Shown one piece after another: positions 29,208 through 38,411 of a stretch of 64,000 nt of DNA. The notes beneath the pieces are model-generated. The model had not been told where the DNA came from and did not search any database. It worked only from the letters and a program-made list of their open reading frames with translations. The stretch is from Agrobacterium larrymoorei (lineage in GTDB: Bacteria > Pseudomonadota > Alphaproteobacteria > Rhizobiales > Rhizobiaceae). The first letter of the stretch is position 1. Every line of letters starts with the position of its first letter. The position numbers were made by a program, and so were the translations under genes. The stretch lies in the NCBI RefSeq assembly GCF_005145045.1, contig NZ_CP039692.1, positions 248,001 to 312,000 of the forward strand. The letters run 5' to 3'.

Positions 29208-30087
29208 GGGCGATCTCCTGATGTTTCTGGAGCCGCTTGCCATAGGCCTGGCTGATCCGGTCGAAAATGATGGCGATGCCGACGATGGCAAGGCCGTTGA
29301 AGATGCCGAGGGTGAAATACTGGTTGGCGATGGCCTTGAGCACCGGCTGGCCCAGCCCCTGCACGCCGATCATCGATGCGACCACCACCATTGCCAGCGC
29401 CATCATGATCGTCTGGTTGATACCGGCCATGATCGTCGGCAGCGCCAGTGGCAACTGCACCTTGAAAAGCTTCTGCCAGCCGGACGAGCCGAAGGCATCC
29501 GCCGCTTCCAGCACATCTTTGTCCACCAGACGGATACCGAGATCGGTCAGACGGATCATCGGCGGAATGGCGTAGATGACGACGGCGATCAGCCCCGGAA
29601 CCTTGCCGATGCCAAGCAGCATCACCACGGGAATGAGATAGACGAAGCTCGGCATTGTCTGCATCACATCCAGCACAGGATTGACGAAACGCTGAAACCG
29701 GTTGGACCGCGACATGGCAATGCCGATGGGCAGACCGATGCAGATGGAAAGCACCGTGCAGACGAAGATCATCGAGATCGTTCGCATCGTATCCGTCCAC
29801 ATATCGAAATAGCCGATGGCCAGAAGTGTGAAGAGACAGCCCAGCACGATCTTGATGCTGCGGCTTGCGAACCACGCGATGGCCAGAATAATCAGAATGA
29901 TGACCGGCCACGGCGTCTGCGTCATGAAGCGCTCCGCCGAAATCAGAAACTGCTGCAACGGAGAAAAGAAGTTTTCGATGCTGCCGCCCCATGCGCGGGT
30001 AAATTCGCGGAAGCCGTCGTCGATCATCTTCTTGAGGTTCCGAAGAGCCTCGTCATCCATATGCGGAAACGAATAAAACCAGTCCAT
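29200..30087 (-). CDS. proW: Quaternary amine (ProU-type) ABC importer permease
   Basis: This protein of 295 residues is an inner-membrane permease of the ProW/OpuAB family. It begins MDWFYSFPHMDDEALRNLKK and has helices near WPVIILIILAIAWFA. The core permease signature includes PTIMAGINQTIMMALAMVVV and ASMIGVQGLGQPVLKAI, highly typical of ProW. ATG 30087 has AAGGGGAT upstream; the frame continues 21 codons upstream without support. It lies about 110 bases after the binding-protein gene and overlaps proV. Confidence 0.9.
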   Translation of the reverse strand: MDWFYSFPHMDDEALRNLKKMIDDGFREFTRAWGGSIENFFSPLQQFLISAERFMTQTPWPVIILIILAIAWFASRSIKIVLGCLFTLLAIGYFDMWTDTMRTISMIFVCTVLSICIGLPIGIAMSRSNRFQRFVNPVLDVMQTMPSFVYLIPVVMLLGIGKVPGLIAVVIYAIPPMIRLTDLGIRLVDKDVLEAADAFGSSGWQKLFKVQLPLALPTIMAGINQTIMMALAMVVVASMIGVQGLGQPVLKAIANQYFTLGIFNGLAIVGIAIIFDRISQAYGKRLQKHQEIAHG

Positions 30088-30198
30088 ATCATCCCCTTCA
30101 CAGTGACGTCCGTCACCCATGGCGTGACATGCGGCAGGTAGATGCCGCATGTCGTTTCGCTTTGCCGACCGGCTTTCAGGCGGTCGGCGGGGAATTCA

Positions 30199-31200
30199 TC
30201 AGAGCGACGCCTTTACCTTTTCGGCAACTTCGGGCGATACCCATTTCGTCCAGACGTCCGGGTTCTCCTTCAGGAAGTGCTTGGCGCCATCTTCGCCGGT
30301 CGCCTGATTATCGGTCATCCAGGCCATCAGCTTGTTCACCGTGGCGTTGCTCCAGGAACGCTTGTCGAGATAGTCCATGACCTCTGGACCGGCCTTTTCG
30401 GAGAAAGGCTTTGCCACCAGCGTCACGACCTTGTCCACCGGCCAGTCATTCGGCTTCGGGTCGGGGCAATCGGCCACCGTGTTGCAACGTTTCCATTCGG
30501 CAGCATCCGCCGGAACACCATGCGCCAGCTTCACCATTTCGTATTTCCCGAGAAGCGCGGTCGGAGACCAGTAATATCCGACCCACGGCTGCTTGCGCTC
30601 GTAAGCCTTGGCAATGGAGCCGTCCAGACCGGCGGAGGAGCCGCTGTCGATGAGGTTGAAGCCAGCCTTTTCCGCGCCATAAGCCTTGTAAAGCTGCGCG
30701 GTGACGACCGTGCCGCCCCAGCCCTGCGGGCCATTCACGATGGCGCCCTTGCTGGGGTCTTCAGGATCGGGAAAGAGCTTCGGGTTCTTCAGCATGTCGC
30801 CGATTGTCTTGATGTCCGGGTGCTCATCGGCGAAGTATTTGGGTATCCACCAGCCCTGAATACCGCCATCCGGCAGGGCTGTCGCGGCAACCACCAGCTT
30901 GCCCTCGTCCACACCACGCTTGACGATATCCGGCAGCGTATCCACCCAGGCTTCCGGCGCGATATCCGGCTGTCCCTTTTCAACCATCGAAGTGATGGTC
31001 GGCACCGTATCGCCAACGGTGATGTCCGCGCTGCAGCCATAGCCTGCGTTCAATATGATCTTGTCGATGTTGGAAAGCACTTCCGCGCTTTGCCAGTTCA
31101 TGCTGGCGATGGTCGGGCTACCGCACTCGGCAGCGCTGGCGGCGGAGACGCCGCCCAAGAGCCCGAATAGCAGACAGGTCGATGCAAGCAGTCTATTCAT
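30199..31200 (-). CDS. Quaternary amine ABC importer periplasmic binding protein (OpuAC-like)
   Basis: This protein of 333 residues is a periplasmic binding protein of the OpuAC/ProX superfamily. The Sec signal ends near SAASAAEC. Mature landmarks are ASMNWQSAEVLSNIDKIILN, DIAPEAWVDTLPDIV and SAGLDGSIAKAYERKQPWVG. Tryptophans such as those in GWWIPKYF and WVGYYWSP could form the aromatic cage that holds a trimethylammonium group, though I cannot place them in a structure. It differs from the rhizobial choline-binding ChoX as I know it, so betaine or proline betaine is more likely than choline. ATG 31200 has AAGGGAA upstream. Confidence 0.85.
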   Translation of the reverse strand: MNRLLASTCLLFGLLGGVSAASAAECGSPTIASMNWQSAEVLSNIDKIILNAGYGCSADITVGDTVPTITSMVEKGQPDIAPEAWVDTLPDIVKRGVDEGKLVVAATALPDGGIQGWWIPKYFADEHPDIKTIGDMLKNPKLFPDPEDPSKGAIVNGPQGWGGTVVTAQLYKAYGAEKAGFNLIDSGSSAGLDGSIAKAYERKQPWVGYYWSPTALLGKYEMVKLAHGVPADAAEWKRCNTVADCPDPKPNDWPVDKVVTLVAKPFSEKAGPEVMDYLDKRSWSNATVNKLMAWMTDNQATGEDGAKHFLKENPDVWTKWVSPEVAEKVKASL

Positions 31201-31613
31201 ATCTGTTCCCTTTATTGGCGGCAATTATGCGAAGGCCGGGAACGCCGCTTGAACCCGACCCAATTCTTGTCTTTTGCAAGTTTGGTCAGGATGATGGCTT
31301 GAAGACCGCCGACAGCCTGCGCAGAAAGCGACGGCTTTTCGCTTAACTACGACAGCTTCTAATGTTTGAATGTCTGAATAAAAGGCTGAGTCGGGCACAA
31401 CAGAGCCCTCGAACACCCCCTCAAACCACGGTTTTTCGGGTGCCACACAAAAAAGATTCGATCCAAATCGTTTGAAAAATCTTTCGCGTCAAAAAACGCT
31501 TGGAGAGTTATCCCCTTCAAGACAATAGTGTTTCCCGTGATGAGAAATCGATCACCTACTCGGTTCATAGGTCATCGACAATGACGGAAAACAACTAACT
31601 AGGGAGAAATAGC
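31201..31613. promoter_or_regulatory. Divergent intergenic region between binding protein and fba
   Basis: These 413 bases separate two divergent genes. Short open frames on the minus strand (for example near 31225-31446) lack a ribosome site and family features. An AT-rich part at 31440-31510 is the best place for the fba promoter, but I cannot fix it. The fba ribosome site AGGGAGA lies at 31601-31607. Nothing else was recognised. Confidence 0.4.
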
Positions 31614-32678
31614 TTGGCACGAATTACGCTCCGCCAATTGCTCGATCATGCTGCGGAATACGAATACGGCGTACCTGCTTTCAACATCAATAATATGGAA
31701 CAGGCCCTGGCCATCATGGATGCTGCCAGCGAGACCAATTCTCCTGTCATCATGCAGGCATCGCGCGGTGCGCGTGCATATGCACACGACATCATGCTGA
31801 AGCACATGATGGATGCAGTGGTTGAAATCTACCCTGATATCCCAGTCTGCGTTCACCTCGACCACGGCAATGAGCCGGCAAACTGCATGACGGCAATTCA
31901 GGCTGGCTTCACATCGGTCATGATGGATGGCTCGCTGAAGGCCGATGGCAAGACGCCGGGCGATTGGGAATACAATGTCGGCGTGACACGTCAGGTCACC
32001 GACATGGCGCATTACGGCGGCATTTCCGTCGAAGGTGAACTCGGCGTGCTCGGCTCGCTGGAAACCGGCATGGGTGAAGCGGAAGACGGCCACGGTGCAG
32101 AAGGCGTGCTCTCGCACGACCAGCTTCTGACCGACCCGGACGAAGCCGTGAAGTTCGTCAAGGAAACGAAGGTCGATGCTCTGGCCGTTGCCATGGGTAC
32201 CAGCCACGGCGCCTACAAGTTCACGCGTCGCCCGGATGGCAGCGTTCTTGCCATGAACGTCATCGAGGAAATTCACCGCAAGCTGCCGAACACGCACCTT
32301 GTGATGCATGGTTCTTCTACCGTTCCGCAGGATCTTCAGGATATCATCAACGCTTACGGCGGCGCGATGAAGCCGACGTTTGGCGTTCCGATCGAGGAAA
32401 TCCAGCGCGGCATCAAGAATGGCGTTCGCAAGATCAACATCGATACCGACTGCCGCATGGCCATTACCGGCCAGATCCGCCGCGTTCTTGCAGAAGAGCC
32501 CGCGGAATTCGATCTGCGTAAGTATCTGAAGCCTGCACGCGAAGCGATGACGAAGCTCTGCAAGGAGCGCTTCGAACTGTTCGGCACCGCAGGTCAGGCC
32601 AACAAGATTAACCCGATCCCGCTGCGTGACATGGCAAAGCGCTATGCTTCGGGCTCGCTGGATCCGGTTATTTCGTAA
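31614..32678 (+). CDS. fba: Class II fructose-1,6-bisphosphate aldolase
   Basis: This zinc enzyme of 354 residues cleaves fructose 1,6-bisphosphate into glyceraldehyde 3-phosphate and dihydroxyacetone phosphate and runs in reverse in gluconeogenesis. It is of the longer Calvin-cycle subtype (CbbA-like). Features are the N-terminus [25 protein letters not shown] (catalytic Asp and zinc His), [13 protein letters not shown], and GTSHGAYKF with a zinc histidine. [10 protein letters not shown] and [10 protein letters not shown] form the phosphate site. The start is TTG with AGGGAGA seven bases upstream, which may limit expression. It should use dihydroxyacetone phosphate made by GlpD encoded 11 kb away. 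A terminator follows, so it is a single-gene unit. Confidence 0.95.
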   Translation: MARITLRQLLDHAAEYEYGVPAFNINNMEQALAIMDAASETNSPVIMQASRGARAYAHDIMLKHMMDAVVEIYPDIPVCVHLDHGNEPANCMTAIQAGFTSVMMDGSLKADGKTPGDWEYNVGVTRQVTDMAHYGGISVEGELGVLGSLETGMGEAEDGHGAEGVLSHDQLLTDPDEAVKFVKETKVDALAVAMGTSHGAYKFTRRPDGSVLAMNVIEEIHRKLPNTHLVMHGSSTVPQDLQDIINAYGGAMKPTFGVPIEEIQRGIKNGVRKINIDTDCRMAITGQIRRVLAEEPAEFDLRKYLKPAREAMTKLCKERFELFGTAGQANKINPIPLRDMAKRYASGSLDPVIS

Positions 32679-32691
32679 GGCTATCAAGTTC

Positions 32692-32724
32692 GGTCTGCCG
32701 GAAGAAATTCCGGCAGACCTTTCT
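32692..32724 (+). terminator. Rho-independent terminator of fba
   Basis: GGTCTGCCGGAA and TTCCGGCAGACC form a perfect twelve-base stem around GAAA, followed by TTTCT. It begins 13 bases after the stop codon. Confidence 0.93.
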
Positions 32725-32857
32725 ATCTGAACGAATATTGCTGTGTTCCGCAAAATTCAGAAGCATTTTTCTCCGCAGCCTCCGCGCGAGCATAAATGTT
32801 CGGCGACAAACGATAGGCTTCGCGCCACAATTACCACAGAATTTACGGGAGCACATA

Positions 32858-33517
32858 ATGACACTGCGCATCAACCAGACCGCGCCGGATTTCACGGCGG
32901 ATACCACCCAGGGCCAGATCAGTTTTCACGACTGGATCGGCGATAGCTGGGCGGTCCTTTTCTCGCATCCAAAGAACTTCACGCCGGTCTGCACCACGGA
33001 GCTTGGCGCGATGGCTGGTCTGGATGCAGAGTTCAAGAAGCGCAATGTGAAGGTCATCGGCATTTCCGTCGATCCCGTGGAAAGCCACGCACAGTGGAAG
33101 CAGGACATCAAGACCGCGACCGGTTTCGAGGTTGCCTACCCGCTGATCGGCGACAAGGAACTCAAAGTCGCAAAGCTTTACGACATGCTGCCGGACGATG
33201 CTGGTAACAGCTCCGAGGGCCGCACGCCTGCCGATAACGCGACGGTTCGCTCCGTTTACGTGATTGGCCCGGACAAGAAGATCAAGCTGATCCTCACCTA
33301 TCCGATGACGACCGGCCGCAACTTCGATGAAATCCTCAGAACCATCGACTCCATTCAGCTGACGGCAAAACATCAGGTCGCCACGCCTGCGAACTGGAAA
33401 CAGGGTGACGACGTGATCATCACCGCTGCCGTTTCCAACGAAGATGCGATCAAGCGCTTCGGTTCGTTCGACACTGTTCTGCCTTATCTGCGCAAGACCA
33501 AGCAGCCGCAGGCCTGA
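32858..33517 (+). CDS. 1-Cys peroxiredoxin (Prx6 type)
   Basis: This cytoplasmic protein of 219 residues reduces hydrogen peroxide and organic or lipid peroxides. The peroxidatic cysteine is Cys 45 in NFTPVCTTELG, and the active-site helper residues are in SHPKNFTP. The C-terminal Prx6 domain is complete (TPANWKQGDDVII and FDTVLPYLRKTKQPQA). No resolving cysteine is visible, so reduction needs an external thiol. I chose ATG 32858, which is followed by the standard MTLRINQTAPDF N-terminus; ACGGGAG lies just upstream. An in-frame extension to 32738 is not supported. Confidence 0.93.
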   Translation: MTLRINQTAPDFTADTTQGQISFHDWIGDSWAVLFSHPKNFTPVCTTELGAMAGLDAEFKKRNVKVIGISVDPVESHAQWKQDIKTATGFEVAYPLIGDKELKVAKLYDMLPDDAGNSSEGRTPADNATVRSVYVIGPDKKIKLILTYPMTTGRNFDEILRTIDSIQLTAKHQVATPANWKQGDDVIITAAVSNEDAIKRFGSFDTVLPYLRKTKQPQA

Positions 33518-33544
33518 CATCGCCTCCCAAGCGAGTACGAGAAG

Positions 33545-33570
33545 AGCGACCGTAACAGGTCGCTTTTTTC
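33545..33570 (+). terminator. Rho-independent terminator of the peroxiredoxin gene
   Basis: AGCGACC and GGTCGCT form a seven-base stem around GTAACA, directly followed by TTTTTTC. Confidence 0.88.
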
Positions 33571-33676
33571 GTTTCAGATGGATGGCGATTTCCTGTTGCG
33601 CGCATTCAGCGGATGACACTGGCGCCGGGGCATGGCATAGGGGCGCAAAAGTTTTGACAGTTTGGTCCCGCTCCCC

Positions 33677-35299
33677 ATGATCCGCATCGAAAATATCAGC
33701 AAATCCGCCAGCCACCGCATTCTCTACATCGAGGCGTCCGCTGCGCTGAACCGTGGCGAGAAGGTCGGGCTTGTGGGGCCGAATGGCGCGGGCAAGACCA
33801 CGCTCTTTCGCATGATCACGGGCGAGGAGCAGCCTGACGAAGGTCAGGTCGCGGCGGAAAAGAACGTCACCATCGGCTACTTCAATCAGGATGTGGGCGA
33901 AATGGCAGGCCGCAGTGCCGTGGCGGAAGCCATGGAAGGCGCTGGTCCCGTCAGCGTCGTTGCGGCCGAGTTGCGCGAGCTTGAGGCCCGCATGGTGGAT
34001 CCCGATCAACTCGACCAGATGGACGAGATCATCGAACGCTACGGCGAAGTGCAGGCACGTTACGAAGAGCTGGATGGCTATTCGCTGGAAGGCCGCGCGC
34101 GCGAAGTGCTGGCGGGCCTCAGCTTTAGCCAGGAGATGATGGACGGCGATGTCGGCAAGCTTTCCGGCGGCTGGAAGATGCGCGTGGCACTTGCCCGCAT
34201 TCTTCTCATGCGCCCGGACGTTATGCTCCTCGACGAACCGAGCAACCATCTGGATATCGAAAGCCTGATCTGGCTGGAAAACTTCTTGAAGACCTATGAC
34301 GGTGCGCTGCTGATGACGTCCCACGACCGGGAATTCATGAACCGCATCGTCAACAAGATCATCGAGATCGATGGCGGATCGCTGACCACCTATTCCGGCG
34401 ATTATGGTTTCTACGAACAGCAACGTGCGCTGAACGAAAAGCACCAGCTGGCCCAGTTCGAGCGCCAGCAGGCGATGCTTGCCAAGGAGCTGAAGTTCAT
34501 CGAGCGTTTCAAGGCCCGCGCCTCCCATGCAGCGCAGGTGCAAAGCCGCGTGAAGAAACTGGACAAGATCGAGCGCGTAGAGCCCCCGCGCCGCAGGCAG
34601 ACGGTTGCCTTCGAATTTTTGCCAGCTCCTCGTTCAGGCGAAGACGTTGTCTCGCTGAAAAAGGTCAAAAAGGCTTATGGCAGCCGCACCATCTATGACG
34701 GGCTGGATTTCATGATCCGCCGCAAGGAGCGCTGGTGCCTTATGGGCGTGAACGGTGCTGGCAAATCCACCCTGTTGAAACTGGTGACCGGCACTGCGGA
34801 ACCGGATGATGGCATCGTGACGATTGGCGCCAGCGTCAAGCTGGGTTACTTCGCCCAGCATTCGATGGATCTGCTGGATGGGGACGCCACCATTCTGCAA
34901 TGGCTGGAACAGCACTTCCCGAAGGCAGGGCAAGCACCGCTTCGCGCGCTTTCCGGCTGCTTCGGCTTTACCGGCGACGACGTGGAAAAGAAGTGCCGCG
35001 TGCTTTCCGGTGGTGAAAAAGCGCGTCTCGTCATGGCCGCCATGCTGTTCGATCCGCCGAATTTCCTCGTCCTCGATGAGCCGACCAACCACCTCGATCT
35101 CGACACGAAGGAAATGCTGATCAAGGCGCTTTCAGAATATGAAGGCACGATGCTCTTCGTTTCGCACGACCGCCATTTCCTTGGCGCGCTGTCCAACCGC
35201 GTTCTGGAACTGACGCCGGATGGCATCCATCAATATGATGGCGGTTACACAGAATATGTGGAGCGCACCGGCTCGGAAGCTCCCGGCCTCGTAGCATAA
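33677..35299 (+). CDS. ABC-F family ATPase
   Basis: This cytoplasmic protein of 540 residues has two ABC ATPase domains with no membrane part and belongs to the ABC-F class. Members bind the ribosome and act as translation factors or give ribosome protection. Domain 1 has GPNGAGKTT, LSGGWKMRVALARIL and LLDEPSNHLD. Domain 2 has GVNGAGKST, LSGGEKARLVMAAML and LVLDEPTNHLDLDT. A charged inter-domain linker (P-site tRNA interaction motif region) covers about 245-310. The ATG at 33677 starts MIRIENISKS; a TTG five codons upstream is less likely. The class within ABC-F (Uup, EttA, YheS or other) was not settled. It converges on the next gene with four bases between stop codons. Confidence 0.9.
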   Translation: MIRIENISKSASHRILYIEASAALNRGEKVGLVGPNGAGKTTLFRMITGEEQPDEGQVAAEKNVTIGYFNQDVGEMAGRSAVAEAMEGAGPVSVVAAELRELEARMVDPDQLDQMDEIIERYGEVQARYEELDGYSLEGRAREVLAGLSFSQEMMDGDVGKLSGGWKMRVALARILLMRPDVMLLDEPSNHLDIESLIWLENFLKTYDGALLMTSHDREFMNRIVNKIIEIDGGSLTTYSGDYGFYEQQRALNEKHQLAQFERQQAMLAKELKFIERFKARASHAAQVQSRVKKLDKIERVEPPRRRQTVAFEFLPAPRSGEDVVSLKKVKKAYGSRTIYDGLDFMIRRKERWCLMGVNGAGKSTLLKLVTGTAEPDDGIVTIGASVKLGYFAQHSMDLLDGDATILQWLEQHFPKAGQAPLRALSGCFGFTGDDVEKKCRVLSGGEKARLVMAAMLFDPPNFLVLDEPTNHLDLDTKEMLIKALSEYEGTMLFVSHDRHFLGALSNRVLELTPDGIHQYDGGYTEYVERTGSEAPGLVA

Positions 35300-35303
35300 A
35301 ACG

Positions 35304-37088
35304 TCAAACGCGTTCCTTGACCAGCGATGAGGAGCGGACGGTTCTGTTGCGTCCGCGCTCCTTGGCAATCAGCAAAGCCGCATCTGCGCGGGTGACCAGC
35401 GTGTTGACCGTGCCTTGTTCCGGCGCGGATGCCACGCCAATCGAAATGGTAACCACGCCGAGAAAACGTCCCCTGTCGGAAAGCGGCGCCTTGGCCACTT
35501 TCTCCCGCAGGCTTTCTGCGAATGCCGTGGCCTCGTCTTCGCTCAGCCCGTCGAGAAGCACGGTGAACTCCTCGCCGCCGAAGCGATAAACCTTGCTCTG
35601 CTCGACACCCGCGCTGACGAGAATGCTTGCGACATGCTTGATAACGGCATCGCCCGCATCGTGGCCGAATTCGTCGTTGAAGCGCTTGAAGTGGTCGATA
35701 TCCAGCATCAGGCAGCTTTGGTTACCCTGCGGCTCTCTTTTCCCAAGCCGGTTTATTGCCTCATCCAGGGACCGGCGGTTGAGCAGACCCGTTAGGGCGT
35801 CGCGCGTCGCAAGCCCTGTCAACCGGTCACGCAGTTGCAGATTAGCGATGGCAAGACCCAGATTTTCCGCAATCAGCTCAAGATAGACCCGGGCATTGAT
35901 AACGAGATCGCAATCCTCTGCTTCCAGCGACAGCAGCCCGACAATATCGCCAAGAGCGGTGAGCGGAACGCAGAGATTGCAAAGGTCGGATGCCGAAAGA
36001 TGCGGGCAGATGACATCATTATCCGCTGGATCACCCAAATGAGGACGTCCGCGCCTCAAGCCCCAGCAGTCGCTCGGCTGCAAAGAGACTTTGGCGTATT
36101 TCGGCTCCCGCCAGGTGCCGCGCACCAGAAGATTGCTGTGGGTCTCGTCTTGAATGAACAGCGCTCCCGCCATATCCGGGAAAATTTGCGGCATATAAAG
36201 CGAAACGATGCCTGCGATCTCATGTTCTGCCTGACAGGCCTGTAGCCGATGCATCATTTGCAAAATGAGGTCTTTGATCCGCTGGTCCTTGCGAAGCTCC
36301 GCATCCAGCCGCTCACGCTCAAGGCCATTGGCCCGGAACACCTCGATTGCGGCATTCATCTCACCGATTTCATCGCGCCGGTCGAGATGCGGAACCTCGA
36401 CGTCGAATTCCTGTCTGGCCAGTCGGTTGATGACACCCGTCATCGTTACGATGGGATTGGCAATGCGCTTCTTGACGACGAAATAGAGAACGCTGAGAAA
36501 CACGATGGCTGTCAGCGTCAGCATTACGCGTGCGAGCAGCCCGAAAATGTCGCTCTTTTCCTTGGCATCTTCCAGCACGGCGCCGGTGCGTGCCGTCAAC
36601 ATCTGGCTGAGCTTTTCCACATCCGCCAGCAAAGCGGTTTGCAGACGGTTATGTTCGTCACCGAAAACGATCTGCTGCGCAGCAGTCCGCTGGCCCTGCC
36701 GCATTTCGGCGATGGCGCGTTCTTCGATTTCATCCAGCGCCTCTGCCTGTCGCGCGATATCCGTCAACAGCACCTGCTCCTGCTCGGTCGCCCCGTTGGT
36801 ACGTGCCTTCTCAGCAAGTGCCTCGAAGCCGCGCTCGGCATTCTCGTCGACATAAAAAGCGGCAAGCTCCGCCTCATCTCCGCGCATCACATAAAGCCGA
36901 ATATCATCGCTGCGCTTTTCCGCTGCAATGTCCAATTCGTCGGCAATCTCCTGAACCGTGAGATGCTGCTCGACAGCGCGCCGTTCCAGATCGGCAAAAC
37001 TAGAGGAAAGGATGAAAGAACCACCGGCAAGAAGCGTCAGCGCGACGGTTATAATATAGGCCCAGTTGGTTATCGCGCTTATTCGCAT
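35304..37088 (-). CDS. Membrane diguanylate cyclase with HAMP and GAF-like domains
   Basis: This inner-membrane protein of 594 residues should make cyclic di-GMP. It has an N-terminal helix (about 9-30) and an extracytoplasmic helical sensor of about 150 residues, resembling a four-helix bundle. A second helix lies near 185-205, then a HAMP domain (KKRIANPIVTMTGVINRLAR) and a GAF-like region with DCWGLRRGRPH. The GGDEF domain follows with DALTGLLNRRSLDEAI and an active-site GGEEF at 504-508. No RxxD inhibitory site precedes GGEEF, so product feedback may be absent. The signal sensed is unknown. It is monocistronic with its own promoter region at 37089-37205. Confidence 0.92.
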   Translation of the reverse strand: MRISAITNWAYIITVALTLLAGGSFILSSSFADLERRAVEQHLTVQEIADELDIAAEKRSDDIRLYVMRGDEAELAAFYVDENAERGFEALAEKARTNGATEQEQVLLTDIARQAEALDEIEERAIAEMRQGQRTAAQQIVFGDEHNRLQTALLADVEKLSQMLTARTGAVLEDAKEKSDIFGLLARVMLTLTAIVFLSVLYFVVKKRIANPIVTMTGVINRLARQEFDVEVPHLDRRDEIGEMNAAIEVFRANGLERERLDAELRKDQRIKDLILQMMHRLQACQAEHEIAGIVSLYMPQIFPDMAGALFIQDETHSNLLVRGTWREPKYAKVSLQPSDCWGLRRGRPHLGDPADNDVICPHLSASDLCNLCVPLTALGDIVGLLSLEAEDCDLVINARVYLELIAENLGLAIANLQLRDRLTGLATRDALTGLLNRRSLDEAINRLGKREPQGNQSCLMLDIDHFKRFNDEFGHDAGDAVIKHVASILVSAGVEQSKVYRFGGEEFTVLLDGLSEDEATAFAESLREKVAKAPLSDRGRFLGVVTISIGVASAPEQGTVNTLVTRADAALLIAKERGRNRTVRSSSLVKERV

Positions 37089-37205
37089 GGAAGTCTCTCT
37101 TCAGTTATCGCCAGATAACTACATCAAAGAAAATACTTCGTTACGGTTGTAGCACATAGGGCAATTTATGGGTCATTGTTTTAAGGGGTACCAGATTCCC
37201 CAAAT

Positions 37206-37235
37206 ACAAAATGCGGCTCGCTGGCCGCATTTTGT
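37206..37235. terminator. Rho-independent terminator of the DUF2171 gene
   Basis: ACAAAATGCGGC and GCCGCATTTTGT form a perfect twelve-base stem around a six-base loop. It lies 20 bases downstream of the minus-strand gene at 37256. Confidence 0.85.
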
Positions 37236-37255
37236 CATCTATGACTGAACTCGAC

Positions 37256-37489
37256 TTAGTTCAGCGTTTCCCAGCCCTGGCGCACATCGGATGCGGACTT
37301 GCTGAGATGGACATGAGAATCGACGTGATCCACCCAATCCAGCGGGATGAGATGATGCTTGCCGTCATCTGCATCGTTCTTGGTGAGCTTAATGCGGCTT
37401 TCGCCTTCCAGACGATCGACCGTGCCGATATGGCTGCCATCGGCAGCTTTAACTTCCATATGCTCGCGGATACTTGTCGCAGACACCAT
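37256..37489 (-). CDS. Small DUF2171-type protein
   Basis: This protein of 77 residues fits the DUF2171 family, which resembles the PRC-barrel. It reads MVSATSIREHMEV, then GSHIGTVDRLEGESRIKL, a loop with DADDGKHHLIPLDWVDHVD and an acidic-basic tail. Family members often accompany stress responses, but no function is established. I chose ATG 37489 because a very strong AGGAGG lies eight bases upstream; the frame continues ten codons upstream without need. Strong translation and a strong terminator suggest an abundant small protein. Confidence 0.87.
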   Translation of the reverse strand: MVSATSIREHMEVKAADGSHIGTVDRLEGESRIKLTKNDADDGKHHLIPLDWVDHVDSHVHLSKSASDVRQGWETLN

Positions 37490-37564
37490 GAGTATTTCCT
37501 CCTGTGTTGTAATTGACATGAAGGAAATGAACGGGTGCAGCTTTCGTTCCTGTATTTTTGAATG

Positions 37565-38371
37565 TCAGGCAGGAAGAGCGACGGGCAAGCCGGAGCCTGG
37601 ATGGGTCACGATATTCATCCTCAGCCCATAAATCCGCTCAAGCGCAGCCTCCGTCATGATTTCGTCCGGCGTGCCTCTTTCGATGATGCGCCCGGTGTGC
37701 AGCGCAACGATCTCATCGCAGAAACGCGTCGCCATGTTCACATCATGCAGCACAACGATGACGCCAACGCCCTTTCGATGCGAAAGAGCACGCACCAGCG
37801 AAAGCACCTCGAGCTGGTGCGCCATATCCAGCGCGGAAATAGGCTCATCCAGCAGCAGGCATTCCGTATCCTGCGCCACCAGCATCGCCAGCCATACCCT
37901 CTGCCGCTCACCGCCGGAAAGCGTGTCGACAAGGCGCTCCGCAAGGCCGCCAATATGCGTCAGTTCAATCGCCTCCTCCACCTTTGCGTGGTCCTCTGCG
38001 CTGAACTGACCGAGCGCGCCGTGCCATGGGTATCGTCCCAGTGCCACCAGTTCCTTCACGGTCATGCCTGAGGCGGAGGGGGTATATTGCGGCAGGTAGC
38101 CAAGCCGTCTGGCAAACTCTCTCCCACCCCAACTTTTCAAGTCCTTTCCCTCGAAGGAGACGCTACCGGAACTCGGCTCCTGAAGCCGTGCCAGCACTTT
38201 GAGAAGTGTGGATTTTCCCGAGCCGTTATGGCCGATAAGGCCGATGATCTTTCCGGCTTCGAAGGAGGCAGTCAGCGGCTGCAACAACGTCTTGCCCGGC
38301 ACGGAAACGGAGACATCCTGCAGGGAGAACAGAAGGTTGCTCGCCAGTTTTGTCTGTTGCAACAGCGTCAT
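37565..38371 (-). CDS. fhuC: Ferric hydroxamate ABC importer ATP-binding protein
   Basis: This protein of 268 residues is a FhuC/FecE-type ATPase for iron-siderophore uptake. Walker A is GHNGSGKST, signature LSGGERQRVWLAMLVAQ and Walker B CLLLDEPISALDMAHQ; the H-loop is VVLHDVNMATRF. These are FhuC hallmarks. I chose ATG 38371 with AAAGGTGG upstream; an upstream TTG at 38428 would overlap fhuB. It is the last gene of fhuDBC, 40 bases after fhuB. Confidence 0.92.
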   Translation of the reverse strand: MTLLQQTKLASNLLFSLQDVSVSVPGKTLLQPLTASFEAGKIIGLIGHNGSGKSTLLKVLARLQEPSSGSVSFEGKDLKSWGGREFARRLGYLPQYTPSASGMTVKELVALGRYPWHGALGQFSAEDHAKVEEAIELTHIGGLAERLVDTLSGGERQRVWLAMLVAQDTECLLLDEPISALDMAHQLEVLSLVRALSHRKGVGVIVVLHDVNMATRFCDEIVALHTGRIIERGTPDEIMTEAALERIYGLRMNIVTHPGSGLPVALPA

Positions 38372-38411
38372 AGGCAGCCACCTTTGAAGAATACGAGAAT
38401 TAAGCGCAGGC

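Noticed and set aside
28119..31200. Naming the quaternary amine importer choXWV
   Set aside because: The ATPase and permease fit ProV/ProW in general, and the binding protein differs from rhizobial ChoX as I know it; betaine or proline betaine uptake is as likely.
31225..31568. Two short minus-strand frames in the gap before fba
   Set aside because: No ribosome sites, no family features, and unlike neighbouring codon use. A small RNA cannot be excluded but no clear terminator was seen.
32843..34543. Open frame of 566 codons on the minus strand across the peroxiredoxin and ABC-F genes
   Set aside because: It spans two well-supported genes and a terminator, and its composition is antisense-like.
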